Below, piece by piece: positions 1-12,941 of a DNA stretch of 64,000 nucleotides. Within the stretch, counting starts at the first letter, position 1. The number at the start of each line of letters is the position of its first letter. The notes beneath the pieces were generated by a model. The model saw only the letters and a list, made by a program, of their open reading frames with translations, searched no databases and was not told the DNA's origin. Position numbers and translations under genes: made by a program. Source of the stretch: Congeria kusceri (Eukaryota; Mollusca; Bivalvia; Myida; Dreissenidae); contig JAPFQT010000381.1 of the NCBI GenBank assembly GCA_027627225.1, positions 62,001-126,000 on the forward strand, in the 5' to 3' direction.

Positions 1-326
1 GATGCCATTTGACACCAGAAAAGGGTTTGTTTACATAACAATCAACATACTGTACCTCCTGACACAATAAACAAAAACATGTCAATGCCAGATACTAATT
101 AACAGTCTTTTGTCACACCTGAACCTGTGGGTGAGGTGTGAATTCCTTCTAGGCCATTCTCCAGCAACCTTCAGTCTGTATCCAGTACTCAGTGCTGTGT
201 AATCTGTGGAAATAAAAAGGTTTTCTGTGCATGTTTACTCATTATTGTGATTACTAGAGTAAGTTATATATAATTAGTGTTCATGTACAATAGTTTACTT
301 TTTTTATTGTGATAAGTCTAGTCGCC

Positions 327-2082
327 ATGCCGGCTTCAAAGCATGGAGCTCACTTGCGAAAAAGTGGGTTCAAAAAGGGGCTTGGGAGTCCCAACAAGGG
401 TAAAACTCTTTCTTTTTCTACTATTTATTAATAAGAAGTATGTAAGATTAGAAAAGAAGTCATTCGATAGTACAATACATGACAACAACAATGTACTAAC
501 CTTCAAAGATACCGATGGTATGGACACGACTGTGTCAACGTTACGGCCCCGTCCCAATGGCACTAATGTAGGTGATGAGTATACTACATCCAGACTTGTA
601 TACCAATAAGTTGATGGCTCAGTCTGAGGTGCAGGTTATTTTCAACACTGCATTTAAAGAACATACTCAAATTCAACCAAACTGTGATGGCGATTTAAAT
701 TTTGATGCCGCTAACTCCATTAGGTGGGGTCTTGGTTGGCGTGAGCGGCTAAAATGTACAAAGTGTTCATACATTACGAAGTATCGCAATCTTTACGAGG
801 CGGTTGATTGTAAAAAAGTTCGTGGTAGGCGTGCCGCAAAAGAAAACATAGGCCTTCAGACTTGATCTGTGCACAACACCAATCAGCAATACCGGTGTGC
901 GCAGAATTCTTAACAACGCTAATATAATAGCCCCCACCCAAGATTAAGTAATAAAGATAATCAAAATGTAGAAAGTTTCAATGTTAAGGACATGCATGAG
1001 CTAATAGTGTCCCTTGTGAAGGAAAATGCCCTAATAGGTAAAACAAATGCCAAAACTGTAAATGTAGAGGGCGACTCGTTCTACAATAACCCCATGTTTA
1101 ATTCCGACTCGACCCGACTCGGTCTATCGCAACAACCACGTTTTGTGAAAATAACAGTAAAGACAAGAAAATAGTAGGGGTACATATTGCCAATAAACTT
1201 TGCATGATTGTAGCTCGCTTGCGAAATAAGGGGAACAATGTTGTTTGCCTAAACCATAGGGGTCATTGCTCCGCAAATGTATCCGATTCAGATCCGATAG
1301 CTATAACGAAGATCCGATAACGAAGGTAAATGGTCGGAAATAGTGTCCCGCAACATATCAAATCATGTTAAAATAGCTGATTATACTGGTGAATGAGACT
1401 CTAGGAGTCATGCAGTTGTGAGCAAAGGGAATAAACATAAAGTCGAACGCTTTAAAAGACATAAGGCACGTAGGAAATTCATTGAAACGTGCTGTTCACA
1501 AAGCCAACTTTAGTTCAAATACGTTCAGAGGGTCTTCAAACACAATCATTAAGAATCGCTTTGATCTTTCAATAAAGCAACGGTGTGTGGCTAACAACTT
1601 CATGCCAATGAATGCTAAACTAAGAATGACAAAGGGTGATTAGGCATACTTTTAAAATGCTGTCTCCCTCAGCCTTTGATCAAACCAAATTTTTGACCAC
1701 TACGCAAAACTGCGAGGCCGTGAATCGATCTTACCAGACAGTTAACCCAAAAATGATAACTAACCCTAGGAACTTTGCCGGAAGGATTCACGGCCAGGTT
1801 CATAAACTAAACAATGGGTACGCAGTGTCTGTGTTGATTAAAACCAAGTCTCTAGGTGCCACCCTTACAAAAGGTTCCACGGTCATACGTCAAATACGGA
1901 ATACCGATCAAAGAAGCCAAAGGTCGAATAAAGAGGTAATTGAAAAACGCAAAACTACTAGGTACGCGACACGCCAGAGACGGTATAGATTACATGAAAA
2001 TTTGCATTATAGTAAGGGTCTCACTGACATGGTACTAGTCGTGAGAAAATCTAGACATTTAAGAGACCACAGTTATGTATAA
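327..2082 (+). pseudogene. Mutator-like transposase relic, unit 1 (reference description)
   Basis: The gene starts at ATG 327 (context GTCGCCATGC), reading MPASKHGAHLRKSGF, and a donor-like GTAAAA follows at 400. Blocks follow in shifting frames: 572-865 (KCTKC zinc-knuckle-like, GRRAAK, LQ), 992-1174 (VEGDSFYNN), then a frame with CxNHRGHC near 1250, a stop codon TGA at 1394 inside the motif that in intact relatives reads DGDS, an alpha-helical block ending QRCVA, and 1636-2082 (FLTTTQNCEAVNRSYQ, GRIHGQVHKLNNGY). Order and motifs match the Mutator-like transposase family as I know it; a Cys/His-rich stretch between RCVA and LSPSAF is missing. Only units 1 and 2 carry a short extra CTATAACGAAGATC segment near 1300. 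Not functional: several shifts and stops. An AATAAA lies 24 bases after the last stop. Confidence 0.8.
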
Positions 2083-2105
2083 ATAGAGAAACTAGGTTAG
2101 CGTTC

Positions 2106-2123
2106 AATAAAGATAAGTTTATT
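2106..2123. terminator. Two-strand poly(A) signal between the convergent relics (unit 1; repeated in the array)
   Basis: The 18-base string AATAAAGATAAGTTTATT reads AATAAA on both strands. It sits 24 bases after the transposase stop and about 170 bases after the end of the nuclease relic. It is present in most units (for example near 5682, 12739, 30716 and 58941); unit 6 and unit 8 have TTTGTT, and unit 8 also AGTAAA. Confidence 0.6.
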
Positions 2124-2309
2124 TAGCGAGGCTTAGAAAACCTGGACCGACCACGAGCCTTCTACTTGTGTACATATGTATTGTTTTGCCTTCATTTGCT
2201 GCGTTTCATGCATTGTTTTCAGCTGAATGCCTGATTTTAGTACAATTACAAACTAAAATGTGAACTGAATAGAATCTGTTAACTTTGCAAATTAGGAAAA
2301 TTGGTATGA

Positions 2310-2965
2310 TTTTTGAATACTTTGAGTAGGCAGTTCGGATGGTCATCATGGCCAATGCATTCGGCCAGTGCGGACACAAACTATACGGGCATTATTAACA
2401 GTTACAGGTTCATAAACTAAATCATAAGGATTGCAATACAAAGTATTATGACATGAATGAATAATTGTTGAGGCTCTTGCAAATTAATGTCAAAATGAAA
2501 CTGAAAAACAACACGGTGAACATAATGGGTCTTGGATGGTGACTCTGGATGACATTTTGCGTTAACTTTCCCATATCTACCGCCCTCATGTCCACTAGAG
2601 CAACCATCCCATAAAATACAGCCTTTAATTGGGTCAAGATGGCATCTGGCAGTAATTCTCTCCATTACAGTGCGTTTGTAAGCATCCATTCAAAAAACAT
2701 TTCCATTCGACAAATCTTACCGGATGTTCTTAAAGGTTACACATGCGCAAGTAAATTCCTTCATTGTTACATATAAAATATACAATGTTTGTTCTCAATT
2801 TTCACCATGACCAAGCTTCTTTTTAATATATCACCATACATCGTTGGAAAGATAAGGCCATAAACTTTTGAAAAAAGAGCATGTCAAAAAATTCTATGTG
2901 TTGTAAACTCAAAATATTTACCTTAGAATAAACACACCGGTTTTGACGGGCATGGAGGCTGCCAT
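2310..2965 (-). pseudogene. His-Me finger (HNH/homing-type) nuclease relic, unit 1 (reference description)
   Basis: Read on the minus strand, 2695-2417 gives RCHLDPIKGCILWDG, then GRYGKVN and THYVHRVVFQF. In the next frame come HSCHNTLYCNP, DLVYEPVTVNNARIVC and, after another shift, CIGHDDHPNCL. This is the order of the zinc-binding-loop His-Me finger domain found in homing endonucleases and in many invertebrate proteins: GCxLWxG, YGK, HR, SHxCHN, CxNPxHL, YEPxxxNNxR, CxGHxxxPxC. A likely first coding exon is 2965-2922 (MAASMPVKTGVFIL in context AAAATGGC), followed by GTAAAT; a further donor CCG|GTAAG lies at about 2723. Two frame breaks in the domain make it a pseudogene. It faces the transposase relic and ends at its own AATAAA (complement of 2118-2123). 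Confidence 0.7.
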
Positions 2966-3562
2966 TTTGTGCATGAATACATGGGCCAAAAGTTATGAAG
3001 CTGGGGACCACTAAGACCAATGTAGTGCCAAAAAAACCTTTTTTCTTATTTCTTACATATATACCTTTAAATTGATACCAAAACATGTCATTTAAACTGT
3101 ATTTTTAAAATGTATATGCATTATACACTGAACCATATGTGTTTATTGTCTAACTGACAGCATGTAACCCTGAGGATGTGACTTCCGTTTTGGTGTAATG
3201 TGACCTTTAAGAGAACCCAACTCTTTCAAATTTGAATAAAAACCACATTTTTCACAAGTCTGATCTATTTCGAAAAAGAACATGAAGTCCTATCACACTG
3301 GAATTGGAAAAAAGTTTAATTGTAAATACCACATATAAAGGCATTTCGAGACAAGAATTTAGACTTAGGTACATCTTGAAAAACATTATTTGAACTCAGA
3401 ATTAAGCATAACTTTGAGTCTTAATAGGCATAGCAGATGTAATATAATAATATCAGAAGTGGAAACAATCTTCATTGGCATTCTAAATGTTATAGACCAG
3501 GTTTTTAAGCTGTTTTGAGCTAATTATTTGTTTTATTTTCTGCATTTTTTGGGTTAAATCCA

Positions 3563-3570
3563 TATAAAAG
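3563..3570 (+). promoter_or_regulatory. TATA-box candidate upstream of the unit 2 transposase relic (repeated in the array)
   Basis: TATAAAAG in the context CCATATAAAAGTAGC occurs once per unit at the same place, about 340 bases before the transposase ATG. Position and perfect match suggest an old core promoter; the sequence alone cannot show activity. Confidence 0.35.
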
Positions 3571-3906
3571 TAGCATGTCAGATGCCATTTGACCCCAGAA
3601 AAGGGTTTGTTTACATAACAATCAACATACTGTACCTCCTGACACCACAAACAAAAACATGTCAATGCCAGGTACTAATTAACAGTCTTTTGTCACACCT
3701 GAACCTGTGGGTGAGGTGTGAATTCCTTCTTGGCCAGTCTCCAGCAACCTTCAGTCTGTATCCAGTACTCAGTGCTGTGTAATCTGTGGAAATAAAAAGG
3801 TTTTCTGTGCATGTTTACTCATTATTGTGATTACTAGTGTAAGTTATATATAATTAGTGTTCATGTACAATAGATTACTTTTTTTATTGTGATAAGTCTA
3901 GTCGCC

Positions 3907-5657
3907 ATGCCGGCTTCAAAGCATGGAGCTCACTTGCGAAAAAGTGGGTTAAAAAAGGGGATTGGGAGTCCCAACAAGGGTAAAACTCTTTCTTTTTCTA
4001 CTATTTATTAATAAGAAGTATGTAAGATTAGAAAAGAAGTCATTCGATAGTTACATGACAACAACAATGTACTAACCTTCAAAGATACCGATGGTATGTA
4101 CACGACTGTGTCAACGTTACGGCCTCGTCCCAATGCCACTAATGTAGGTGATGAGTATACTACATCCAGACTTGTATACCAATAAGTTGATGGCTCAGGT
4201 TGAGGTCCAGGATCTTTTCAACATTGCATTTAAAGAACATACTCAAATTCAACCAAACTGTGATGGCGATTTAAATTTTGATGCCGCTAACTCCAATAGG
4301 TGGGGTCTTGGTTGGCGTGAGCGGCTAAAATGTACAAAGTGTTCATACATTAGGAAGTATCGCAATCTTTACGAGGAGGTTGATTGTAAAAAAGTTCGTG
4401 GTAGGCGTGCCGCAAAAGAAAACATAGGCCTTCAGGCTTGATCTGTGCACAACACCAATCAGCAATACCGGTGTGCGCAGAATTCTTAACAACGCTAATA
4501 TAATAGCCCCCACCCAAGATTAAGTAATAAAGATAATGAAAAGGTAGAAAGTTTCAATGTTAAGGACATGCATGAGCAAAGAGTGTCCCTTGTGAAGGAA
4601 AATGCCCTAATAGGTAAAACAATTGCCAAAACTGTAAATGTAGAGGGCGACTCGTTCTACAATAACCCCATGTTTAATTCCGACTCGACCCGACTCGATC
4701 TATCGCAACAACCACGTTTTGTGAAAATGACAGTAAAGACAAGAAAATAGTAGGGGTACATATTGCCAATAAACTTTGCATGATTGTAGCTCGCTTGCGA
4801 AATAAGGGGAACAATGTTGTTTGCCTAAACCATAGGGGTCATTGCTCCGCAAATGTATCCGATTCAGATCCGATAGCTATAACGAAGATCCGATAACGAA
4901 GGTAAATGGTCGGAAATAGTGCCTCGCAAAATATCAAATCATGTTAAAATAGCTGGTTATACTGGTGAATGAGACTCTAGGAGTCATCCAGTTGTGAGCA
5001 AAGGGAATAAACATAAGTCGAACGCTTTAAAAGACATAAGGCACTTAGGAAATTCATTGAAACGTGCTGTTCACAAAGCCAACTTTAGTTCAAATACGTT
5101 CAAAGGGTCTTCAAACACAAACATTAAGAATCGCTTTGCTCTTTCAATAAAGCAACGGTGTGTGGCTAAAAACTTCATGCCAATGAATGCTAAACTAAGA
5201 ATGACAGAGGGTGATTAGGCATACTTTTAAAATGCTGTCTCCCTCAGCCTTTGATCAAACCAAATTTTTGACCACTACGCAAAACTGCGAGGCCGTGAAT
5301 CGATCTTACCAGACAGTTAACCCAAAAATGATAACTAACCCTAGGAACTTTGCCGGAAGGATTCACGGCCAGGTTCATAAACTAAACAATGGGTACGCAG
5401 TGTCTGTGTTGATTAAAACCAAGTCTCTAGGTGCCACCCTTACAAAAGGTTCCACGGTCATACGTCAAATACGGAATACCGATCAAAGAAGCCAACGGTC
5501 GAATAAAGAGGTAATTGAAAAACGCAAAACTACTAGGTACGCGACACGCCAGAGACGGTATAAATTACATGAAAATTTGCATTATAGTAAGGGTCTCACT
5601 GACATGGTACTAGTCGTGAGAAAATCTAGACATTTAAGAGACCACAGTTATGTATAA
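3907..5657 (+). pseudogene. Mutator-like transposase relic, unit 2
   Basis: Readable blocks are 4148-4441, 4568-4750, 4994-5218 and 5211-5657. One A is missing near 5014 (ACATAAGTCG against ACATAAAGTCG elsewhere), which keeps the KDIRHLGNSLKRAV block in one frame with its upstream SKGNKHK, an ancestral-looking reading. The variants GTTACATGACAAC (4051) and GGTATGTACACG are shared only with unit 6. The catalytic-motif TGA is retained. Confidence 0.78.
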
Positions 5658-5889
5658 ATAGAGAAAACTAGGTTAGCGTTCAATAAAGATAAGTTTATTT
5701 ATCGAGGCTTAGAAACTTGGACCGACCACGAGCCTTGTATTTATGTATATATGTATAGTTTTGCCTTCATTTGCTGCGTTTCATGCATTGTTTTCAGCTG
5801 AATTTCTGATTTTTTAGTACAATTACAAACTAAAATGTGAACTGAATAGAATCTGTTAACTTTGCAAATTAGGAAAATTGGTATGATTT

Positions 5890-6528
5890 TTTAATACTTT
5901 GAATTGGCAGTTCGGATGGTCATCATGGCCAATGCATTCGGCCAGTGCGGACACAAACTTTCCGGGCATTATTAACAGTTACAGGTTCTTAAATTAAATG
6001 ATAAGGATTGCAATACAAAGTATTATGACATGACTGAAGTAATTGTTGAGACTCTTGCAAATTAATGTCAAAATGAAACTGAAAAACAACACGGTGAACG
6101 TAATGGGTCTTGGATGGTTACTCTGGAGGAGATTTTGCGTTAACTTTCCCATATTTACCCCCCTCATGTCCACTAGAGCAACCATCCCATAAATTACAGC
6201 CTTTAATGGGGTCAAGATGGCATCTGGCAGTAATTATCCAGTAAGCATGCATTAAAAAAAAAATTCCAGACGACAAATCTTACCGGATGTTCTTAAAGGT
6301 TACACATGCGCAAGTAAATTCCTTTATTGTTACATTTAAAATATACAATGTTTGATCTCAATTTTCACCATGACCAAGCTACTTTTTAATATATCACCAT
6401 TCATCGTTGGAAAGATAAGGCCATAAACTTTTGAAAAAACAGCATGTCAAAAAATTCTATGTGTTGTAAACTCAAAATATTTACCTTAGAATAAACACTC
6501 CGGTTTTGACGGGCATGGAGGCTGCCAT
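5890..6528 (-). pseudogene. His-Me finger nuclease relic, unit 2
   Basis: The frame of the GCILW exon is shifted; readable pieces lie at 6215-5994. The Cys of the CHN motif region is followed by a different continuation (ACATGACTGAAG on +). The terminal PNCLLK is altered by GAATTGG for GAGTAGG near 5901. The ATG of the presumed first exon (6528-6526) is intact. Confidence 0.6.
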
Positions 6529-7455
6529 TTTGTGCATGAATACATGGGCCAAAAGTTATGAAGCTGGGGACCACTAAGAACAAAGTAGTGCCAAAAAACC
6601 TTTTTTCTTATTTCTTACATATATACCTTTAAATTGATTCCAAAACATATCATTTAAACTGTATTTTTAAAGTTATATGCATTATACACTGAACCATATG
6701 TGTTTATTGTCTAACTGACGAGGATGTGACTTTCGTTTTGGTGTAATGTGACCTTTAAGAGAACCCAACTCTTTCAAATTTCAATAAAAACCACATTTTT
6801 CACAAGTCTGATCTATTTCGAGAAAGAACATGAAGTCCTATCACACTGGTATATTGGAAAAAGTATAATTGTAAATACCACATATAAAGGCATTTCGAGA
6901 CAAGAATTTAGACTTCGGTACATCTTGGAAAACATTATTTGAACTCAGAATTAAGCATAACTTTGAGTTTTAATAGGCATAGCAGATGTAATATAATAAT
7001 ATCAGAAGTGGAAACAATCTTCATTGGCATTGTAAATGTTATAGACCAGGTTTTTAAGCTGTTTTGAGCTAATTATTTGTTTTATTTTCTGCATTTTTTG
7101 GATTAAATCCATATAAAAGTAGCATGTCAGATGCCATTTGACCCCAGAAAAGGGTTTGTTTACATAACAATCAACATACTGTACCTCCTGACACAATAAA
7201 CAAAAACATGTCAATGCCAGATACTAATTAACAGTCTTTTGTCACACCTGAACCTGTGGGTGAAGTGTGAATTCCTTCTTGGCCAGTCTCCAGCAACCTT
7301 CAGTCTGTATCCAGTACTCAGTGCTGTGTAATCTGTATAAATAAAAATGTTTTCTGTGCATGTTTACTCATTATTGTGATTACTAGTGTAAGTTATATAT
7401 AATTAGTGTTCATGTACAATAGTTTACTTTTTTTATTGTGATAAGTCTAGTCGCC

Positions 7456-9237
7456 ATGCCGGCTTCAAATCAATGGAGCTCACTTGCGAAAAAGTGGGTT
7501 CAAAAAGGGGCTTGGGAGTCCCAACAAGGGTAAAACTCTTTCTTTTTCTACTATTTATTAATAAGAAGTATGTAAGATTAGAAAAGAAGTCATTCGATAG
7601 TACAATACATGACAACAACAATGTACTAACCTTCAAAGATACCGATGGTATGGACACGACTGTGTCAACGTTACGGCCCCGTCCCAATGCCACTAATGTA
7701 GGTGATGAGTATACTACATCCAGACTTGTATACCAATAAGTTGATGGCTCAGTCTGAGGTCCAGGATATTTTCAACATTGCATTTAAAGAACATACTCAA
7801 ATTCAACCAAACTGTGATGGCGATTTAAATTTTGATGCCGCTAACTCCAATAGGTGGGGTCTTGGTTGCCGTGAGCGGCTAAAATGTACAAAGTATTCAT
7901 ACATTAGGAAGTATCGCAATCTTTACGAGGAGGTTGATTGTAAAAAAGTTCGTGGTAGGCGTGCCGCAAAAGAAAACATAGGCCTTCAGACTTGATCTGT
8001 GCACAACACCAATCAGCAATACCGGAGTGCGCTGAATTCTTAACAACGCTAATATAATAGCCCCCACCCAAGATTAAGTAATAAAGATCATGAAAATGTA
8101 GAAAGTTTCAATGTTAAGGACATGCATGAGCAAAGAGTGTCCCTTTTGAAGGAAAATGCCCTAATAGGTATTAAAAAAAAGCCAAAACTGTAAATGTAGA
8201 GGGCGACTCGTTCTACAATAACCCCATGTTTAATTCCGACTCGACCCGACTCGGTCTATCGCAACAACCACGTTTTGTGAAAATAACAGTAAAGACAAGA
8301 AAATAATAGGGGTACATATTGCCAATAAACTTTGCATGATTGTAGCTCGCTTGCGAAATAAGGGGAACAATGTTGTTTGCCTAAACCATAGGGGTCATTG
8401 CTCCGCAAATGTATCCGATTCAGATCCGATAGGTAACGAAGGTAAATGGTCGGAAATAGTGTCACGCAACATATCAAATCATGTTAAAATAGCTGGTTAT
8501 ACTGGTGAATGAGACTCTAGGAGTCATGCAGTTGTGAGCAAAGGGAATAAACATAAAGTCGAACGCTTTAAAAGACATAAGGCACTTAGGAAATTCATTG
8601 AAACGTGATGTTCACAAAGCCAACTTTAGTTCAAATACGTTCAAAAGGTCTTCAAACACAAACATTAAGAATCGCTTTGATCTTTCAATAAAGCAACGGT
8701 GTGTGGCTAAAAACTTCATGCCAATGAATGCTAAACTTAGAATGACAGAGGGTGATTAGGCATACTTTTAAAATGCTGTCTCCCTCAGCCTTTGATTAGA
8801 CCAAATTTTTGACCACTACGCAAAACTGCGAGGCCGTGAATCGATCTTACCAGACAGTTAACCCAAAAATGATAACAAACAATAGGAACTTTGCCGGAAG
8901 GATTCACGGCCAGGTTCATAAACTAAACAATGGGTACGCAGTGTTGATTAAAACCAAGTCTCTAGGTGCCACCCTTACAAAAGGTTCCACGGTCATACGT
9001 CAAATACGGAATACCGATCAAAGAAGCCAACGGTCGAATAAAGAGGTAATTGAAAAACGCAAAACTACTAGGTACGCGACACGCCAGAGACGGTATAAAT
9101 TACATGAAAATTTGCATTATAGTAAGGGTCTCACTGACATGGTACTAGTCGTGAGAAAATCTAGACATTTAAGAGACCACAGTTATGTATCATTAGAGAA
9201 AACTAGGTTAGCGTTCAATAAAGATAAGTTTATTTAG
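7456..9237 (+). pseudogene. Mutator-like transposase relic, unit 3
   Basis: The zinc-knuckle-like block is at 7702-7995 with one Cys replaced (KYSY for KCSY). The next block is broken by an A-run near 8170. A TAG just before the FLTTTQ block (GATTAG near 8796) cuts the C-terminal block, which is open from 8809 to 9237. A 6-bp in-frame loss removes Ser-Val, and the usual stop has mutated TAA to TCA, adding eleven codons. Confidence 0.75.
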
Positions 9238-9419
9238 CGAGGCTTAGAAAACCTGGACCGACCAGGAGCCTTGTACTTGTGTATATATGTATAGTTTTCC
9301 TTCATTTGCTGCGTTTCAGCATTGTTTTCAGCTGAGTGCCTGATTTTAGTACAATTACAAACTAAAATGTGAACTGAATAGAATCTGTTAACTTTGCAAA
9401 TTAGGAAAATTGGTATGAT

Positions 9420-10045
9420 TTTTGAATGCTTTGAGTAGGCAGTTCGGATGGTCATCATGGCCAATGCATTCGGCCAGTGCGGACACAAACTTTCCGGGCA
9501 TTATTAACAGTTACAGGTTCTTAAATTAAATGATAAGGATTGCAATACAAAGTATTATGACATGAATGAAATAATTGTTGAGACTCTTGCAAATTAATGT
9601 CAAAATGAAACTGAAAAACAACACGTCTTGGATGGTGACTCTGGAGGAGATTTTGCGTAATCTTTCCCATATTTACCCCCCTCATGTCCACTATAGCAAC
9701 CATCCCATCAATTACAGCCTTTAATGGGGTCAAGATGGCATCTGGCAGTAATTCTCCAGTAAGCATCCATTAAAAAAAAAATTCCAGACGGCAAATCTTA
9801 CCGGATGTTCTTAAAGGTTACACATGCGCAAGTAAATTCCTTCATTGTGACATATAAAATATACAATGTTTGATCTCAATTTTCACCATGACCAAGCTAC
9901 TTTTTAATATATCACCATACATCGTTGGAAAGATAAGGCCATAAACTTTTGAAAAACAGCATGTCACAAAATTCTATGTGTTGTAAACTAAAAATATTTA
10001 CCTTAGAATAAACACACCGGTTTTGACGGGCATGGAGGCTGCCAT
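9420..10045 (-). pseudogene. His-Me finger nuclease relic, unit 3
   Basis: A deletion of about 16 bases near 9625 removes the THYV segment, yet the downstream FHSCHNTLYCNP motif is in frame with HRVVFQF (9766-9521), unlike unit 1. Glycine tracts and the YGK region are altered (INMGKIT in the overlapping frame). Confidence 0.6.
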
Positions 10046-10987
10046 TTTGTGCATGAATATATGGGCCAAAAGTTATGAACCTGGGGACCAATAAGAACAA
10101 TGTAGTGCCAAAAAAAACTTTTTTCTTATTTCTTACATATATACCTTTAAATCGATACCAACACATATCATTTAAACTGTATTTTTAAAATTATATGCCT
10201 TATACACTGAACCATATGTGTTTATTGTCTAACTGACAGCATGTAACCCTGAGGATGTGACTTCCGTTTTGGTGTAATGTGACCTTTAAGAGAACCCAAC
10301 TCTTTCAAATTTGAATAAAAACCACATTTTTCACAAGTCTAATCTATTTCGAGAAAGAACATGAAGTCCTATCACACTGGTATATTGGAAAATAGTATAA
10401 TTGTAAATACCACATATAAAGGCATTTCGAGACAAGAATTTAGACTTAGGTACATCTTGGAAAACATTATTTGAACTCAGAATTAAGCATAACTTTGAGT
10501 TTTAATAGGCATAGCAGATGTAATATAATAATATCAGAAGTGGAAACAATCTTCATTGGCATTCTAAATGTTATAGACCAGGTTTTTAAGCTGATTTGAG
10601 CTAATTATTTGTTTTATTTTCTGCACTTTTTTGGTTAAGTCCATATAAAAGTAGCATGTCAGATGCCATTTGACCCCAGAAAAGGGTTTGTTTACATAAC
10701 AATCAACATACTGTACCTCCTGACACAATAAACAAAAACATGTCAATGCCAGGTACTAATTAACAGTCTTTTGTCACACCTGAACCTGTGGGTGAGGTGT
10801 GAATTCCTTCTTGGCCAGTCTCCAGCAACCTTCAGTCTGTATCCAGTACTCAGTGCTGTGTAATCTGTGGAAATAAAAAGGTTTTCTGTGCATGTTTACT
10901 CATTATTGTGATTACTAGTGTAAGTTTTATATAATTAGTTTTCATGTACAACAGTTTACTTTTTTTATTGTGATAAGTCTAGTCGCC

Positions 10988-12714
10988 ATGCCGGCTTCAA
11001 AGCATGGAGCTCACTTGCAAAAAAGTGGGTTCAAAAAGGGGCTTGGGAGTCCCAACAAGTGTAAAACTATTTCTTTTTCTACTATTTATTAATAAGAATT
11101 ATGTAAGATTAGAAAAGAAGTCATTCGATAGTACAATACATGACAACAACAATGTACTAACCTTCAAAGATACCGATGGTATGGACACGACTGTGTCAAC
11201 GTTACGGCCCCTTCCCAATGCCACTAATGTAGGTGATGAGTATACTACATCCAGACTTGTATACCAATAAGTTGATGGCTCAGGCTGAGGTCCAGGATCT
11301 TTTCAACATTGCATTTAAAGAACATACTCAAATTCAACCAAACTGTGATGGCGATTTAAATTTTGATGCCGCTAACTCCAATAGGTGGGGTCTTGGTTGG
11401 CGTGAGCGGCTAAAATGTACAAAGTGTTCATACATTAGGAAGTATCGCAATCTTTACGAGGAGGTTGATTGTAAAAAAGTTCGTGGTAGGCGTGCCGCAA
11501 AAGAAAACATAGCCCTTCAGGCTTGATCTGTGCACAACACCAATCCGCAATACCGGTGTGCGCAGAATTCTTAACAACGCTAATATAACAGCCCCCACCC
11601 AAGATTAAGTAATAAAGATAATGAAAAGGTAGAAAGTTTCAATGTTAAGGACATGCATGAGCAAAGAGTGTCCCTTGTGAATGAAAATGCCCTAATAGGT
11701 AAAACAAATGCCAAAACTGTAAATGTAGAGGGCGACTCGTTCTACAATAACCCCATGTTTAATTCCGACTCGACCCGACTCGGTCTATCGCAACAACCAC
11801 GTTTTGTGAAAATAACAGTAAAGACAAGAAAATAGTAGGGGTACATATTGCCAATAAACTTTGCATGATTGTAGCTCGCTTGCGAAATAAGGGGAACAAT
11901 GTTGTTTGCCTAAACCATAGGGGTCATTGCTCTGCAAATGTATCCGATTCAGATCCGATAGGTAACGAAGGTAAATGGTCGGAAATAGTGTCCCGCAACA
12001 TATCAAATCATGTTAAAATAGCTGGTTATACTGGTGAATGAGACTCTAGGAGTCATGCAGTTGTGAGCAAAGGGAATAAACATAAAGTCGAACGCTTTAA
12101 AAGACATAAGGCACTTAGGAAATGCATTGAAACGTGCTGTTCACAAAGCCATACGTTCAAAGGGTCTTCAAACACAAACATTAAGAATTGCTTTGCTTTT
12201 TCAATAAAGCAACGGTGTGTGGCTAAAAACTTCATGCCAACGAATGCTAAACTAAGAATGACAGAGGGTGATTAGGCATACTTTTAAAATGCTGTCTCCC
12301 TCAGCCTTTGATCAAACCAAATTTTTGACCACTACGCAAAACTGCGAGGCCGTGAATCGATCTTACCAGACAGTTAACCCAAAAATGATAACTAACCCTA
12401 GGAACTTTGCCGGAAGGATTCACTGCCAGGTTCATAAACTAAACAATGGGTACGCAGTGTCTGTGTTGATTAAAACCAAGTCTCTAGGTGCCACCCTTAC
12501 AAAAGATTCCACGGTCATACGTCAAATACGGAATACCGATCAAAGAAGCCAACGGTCGAATAAAGAGGTAATTGAAAAACGCAAAACTACTAGGTACGCT
12601 ACACGCCAGAGACGGTATAGATTACATGAAAATTTGCATTATAGTAAGGGTCTCACTGACATGGTACTAGTCGTGAGAAAATCTAGACATTTAAGAGACC
12701 ACAGTTATGTATAA
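10988..12714 (+). pseudogene. Mutator-like transposase relic, unit 4
   Basis: Blocks are at 11233-11526, 11653-11835 and 12268-12714. A deletion of about 13 bases near 12150 removes the NFSSN part of the helical block, changing frame so that 12063-12275 stays open. Substitutions G to C (GRIHC) and G to D (TKD) occur in the C-terminal block. Confidence 0.75.
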
Positions 12715-12941
12715 ATAGAGAAAACTAGGTTAGCGTTCAATAAAGATAAGTTTATTTAGCGAGGCTTAGAAAACCTGGACCGACCACGAGCCTTGTACTT
12801 GTGTATATATGTATAGTTTTGCCTTCATTTGCTGCGTTTCATGCATTGTTTTCAGCTGAATGCCTGATTTTAGTTCAATTACAAACTAAAATGTGAACTG
12901 AATAGGATCTGTTAACTTTGCAAATTAGAAAAATTGGTATG

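Noticed and set aside
336..563. Conserved minus-strand frame of 75 codons (MPLGRGRNVDTVV-like) in many units
   Set aside because: It is the antisense of the transposase N-terminal region and resembles nothing; conservation reflects recent array copying.
2823..3086. Minus-strand frame of 87 codons in many units as an independent membrane protein
   Set aside because: The hydrophobic stretch is AT-rich intron reading; only the short MAASMPVKTGVFIL part, in another frame, looks like a real exon.
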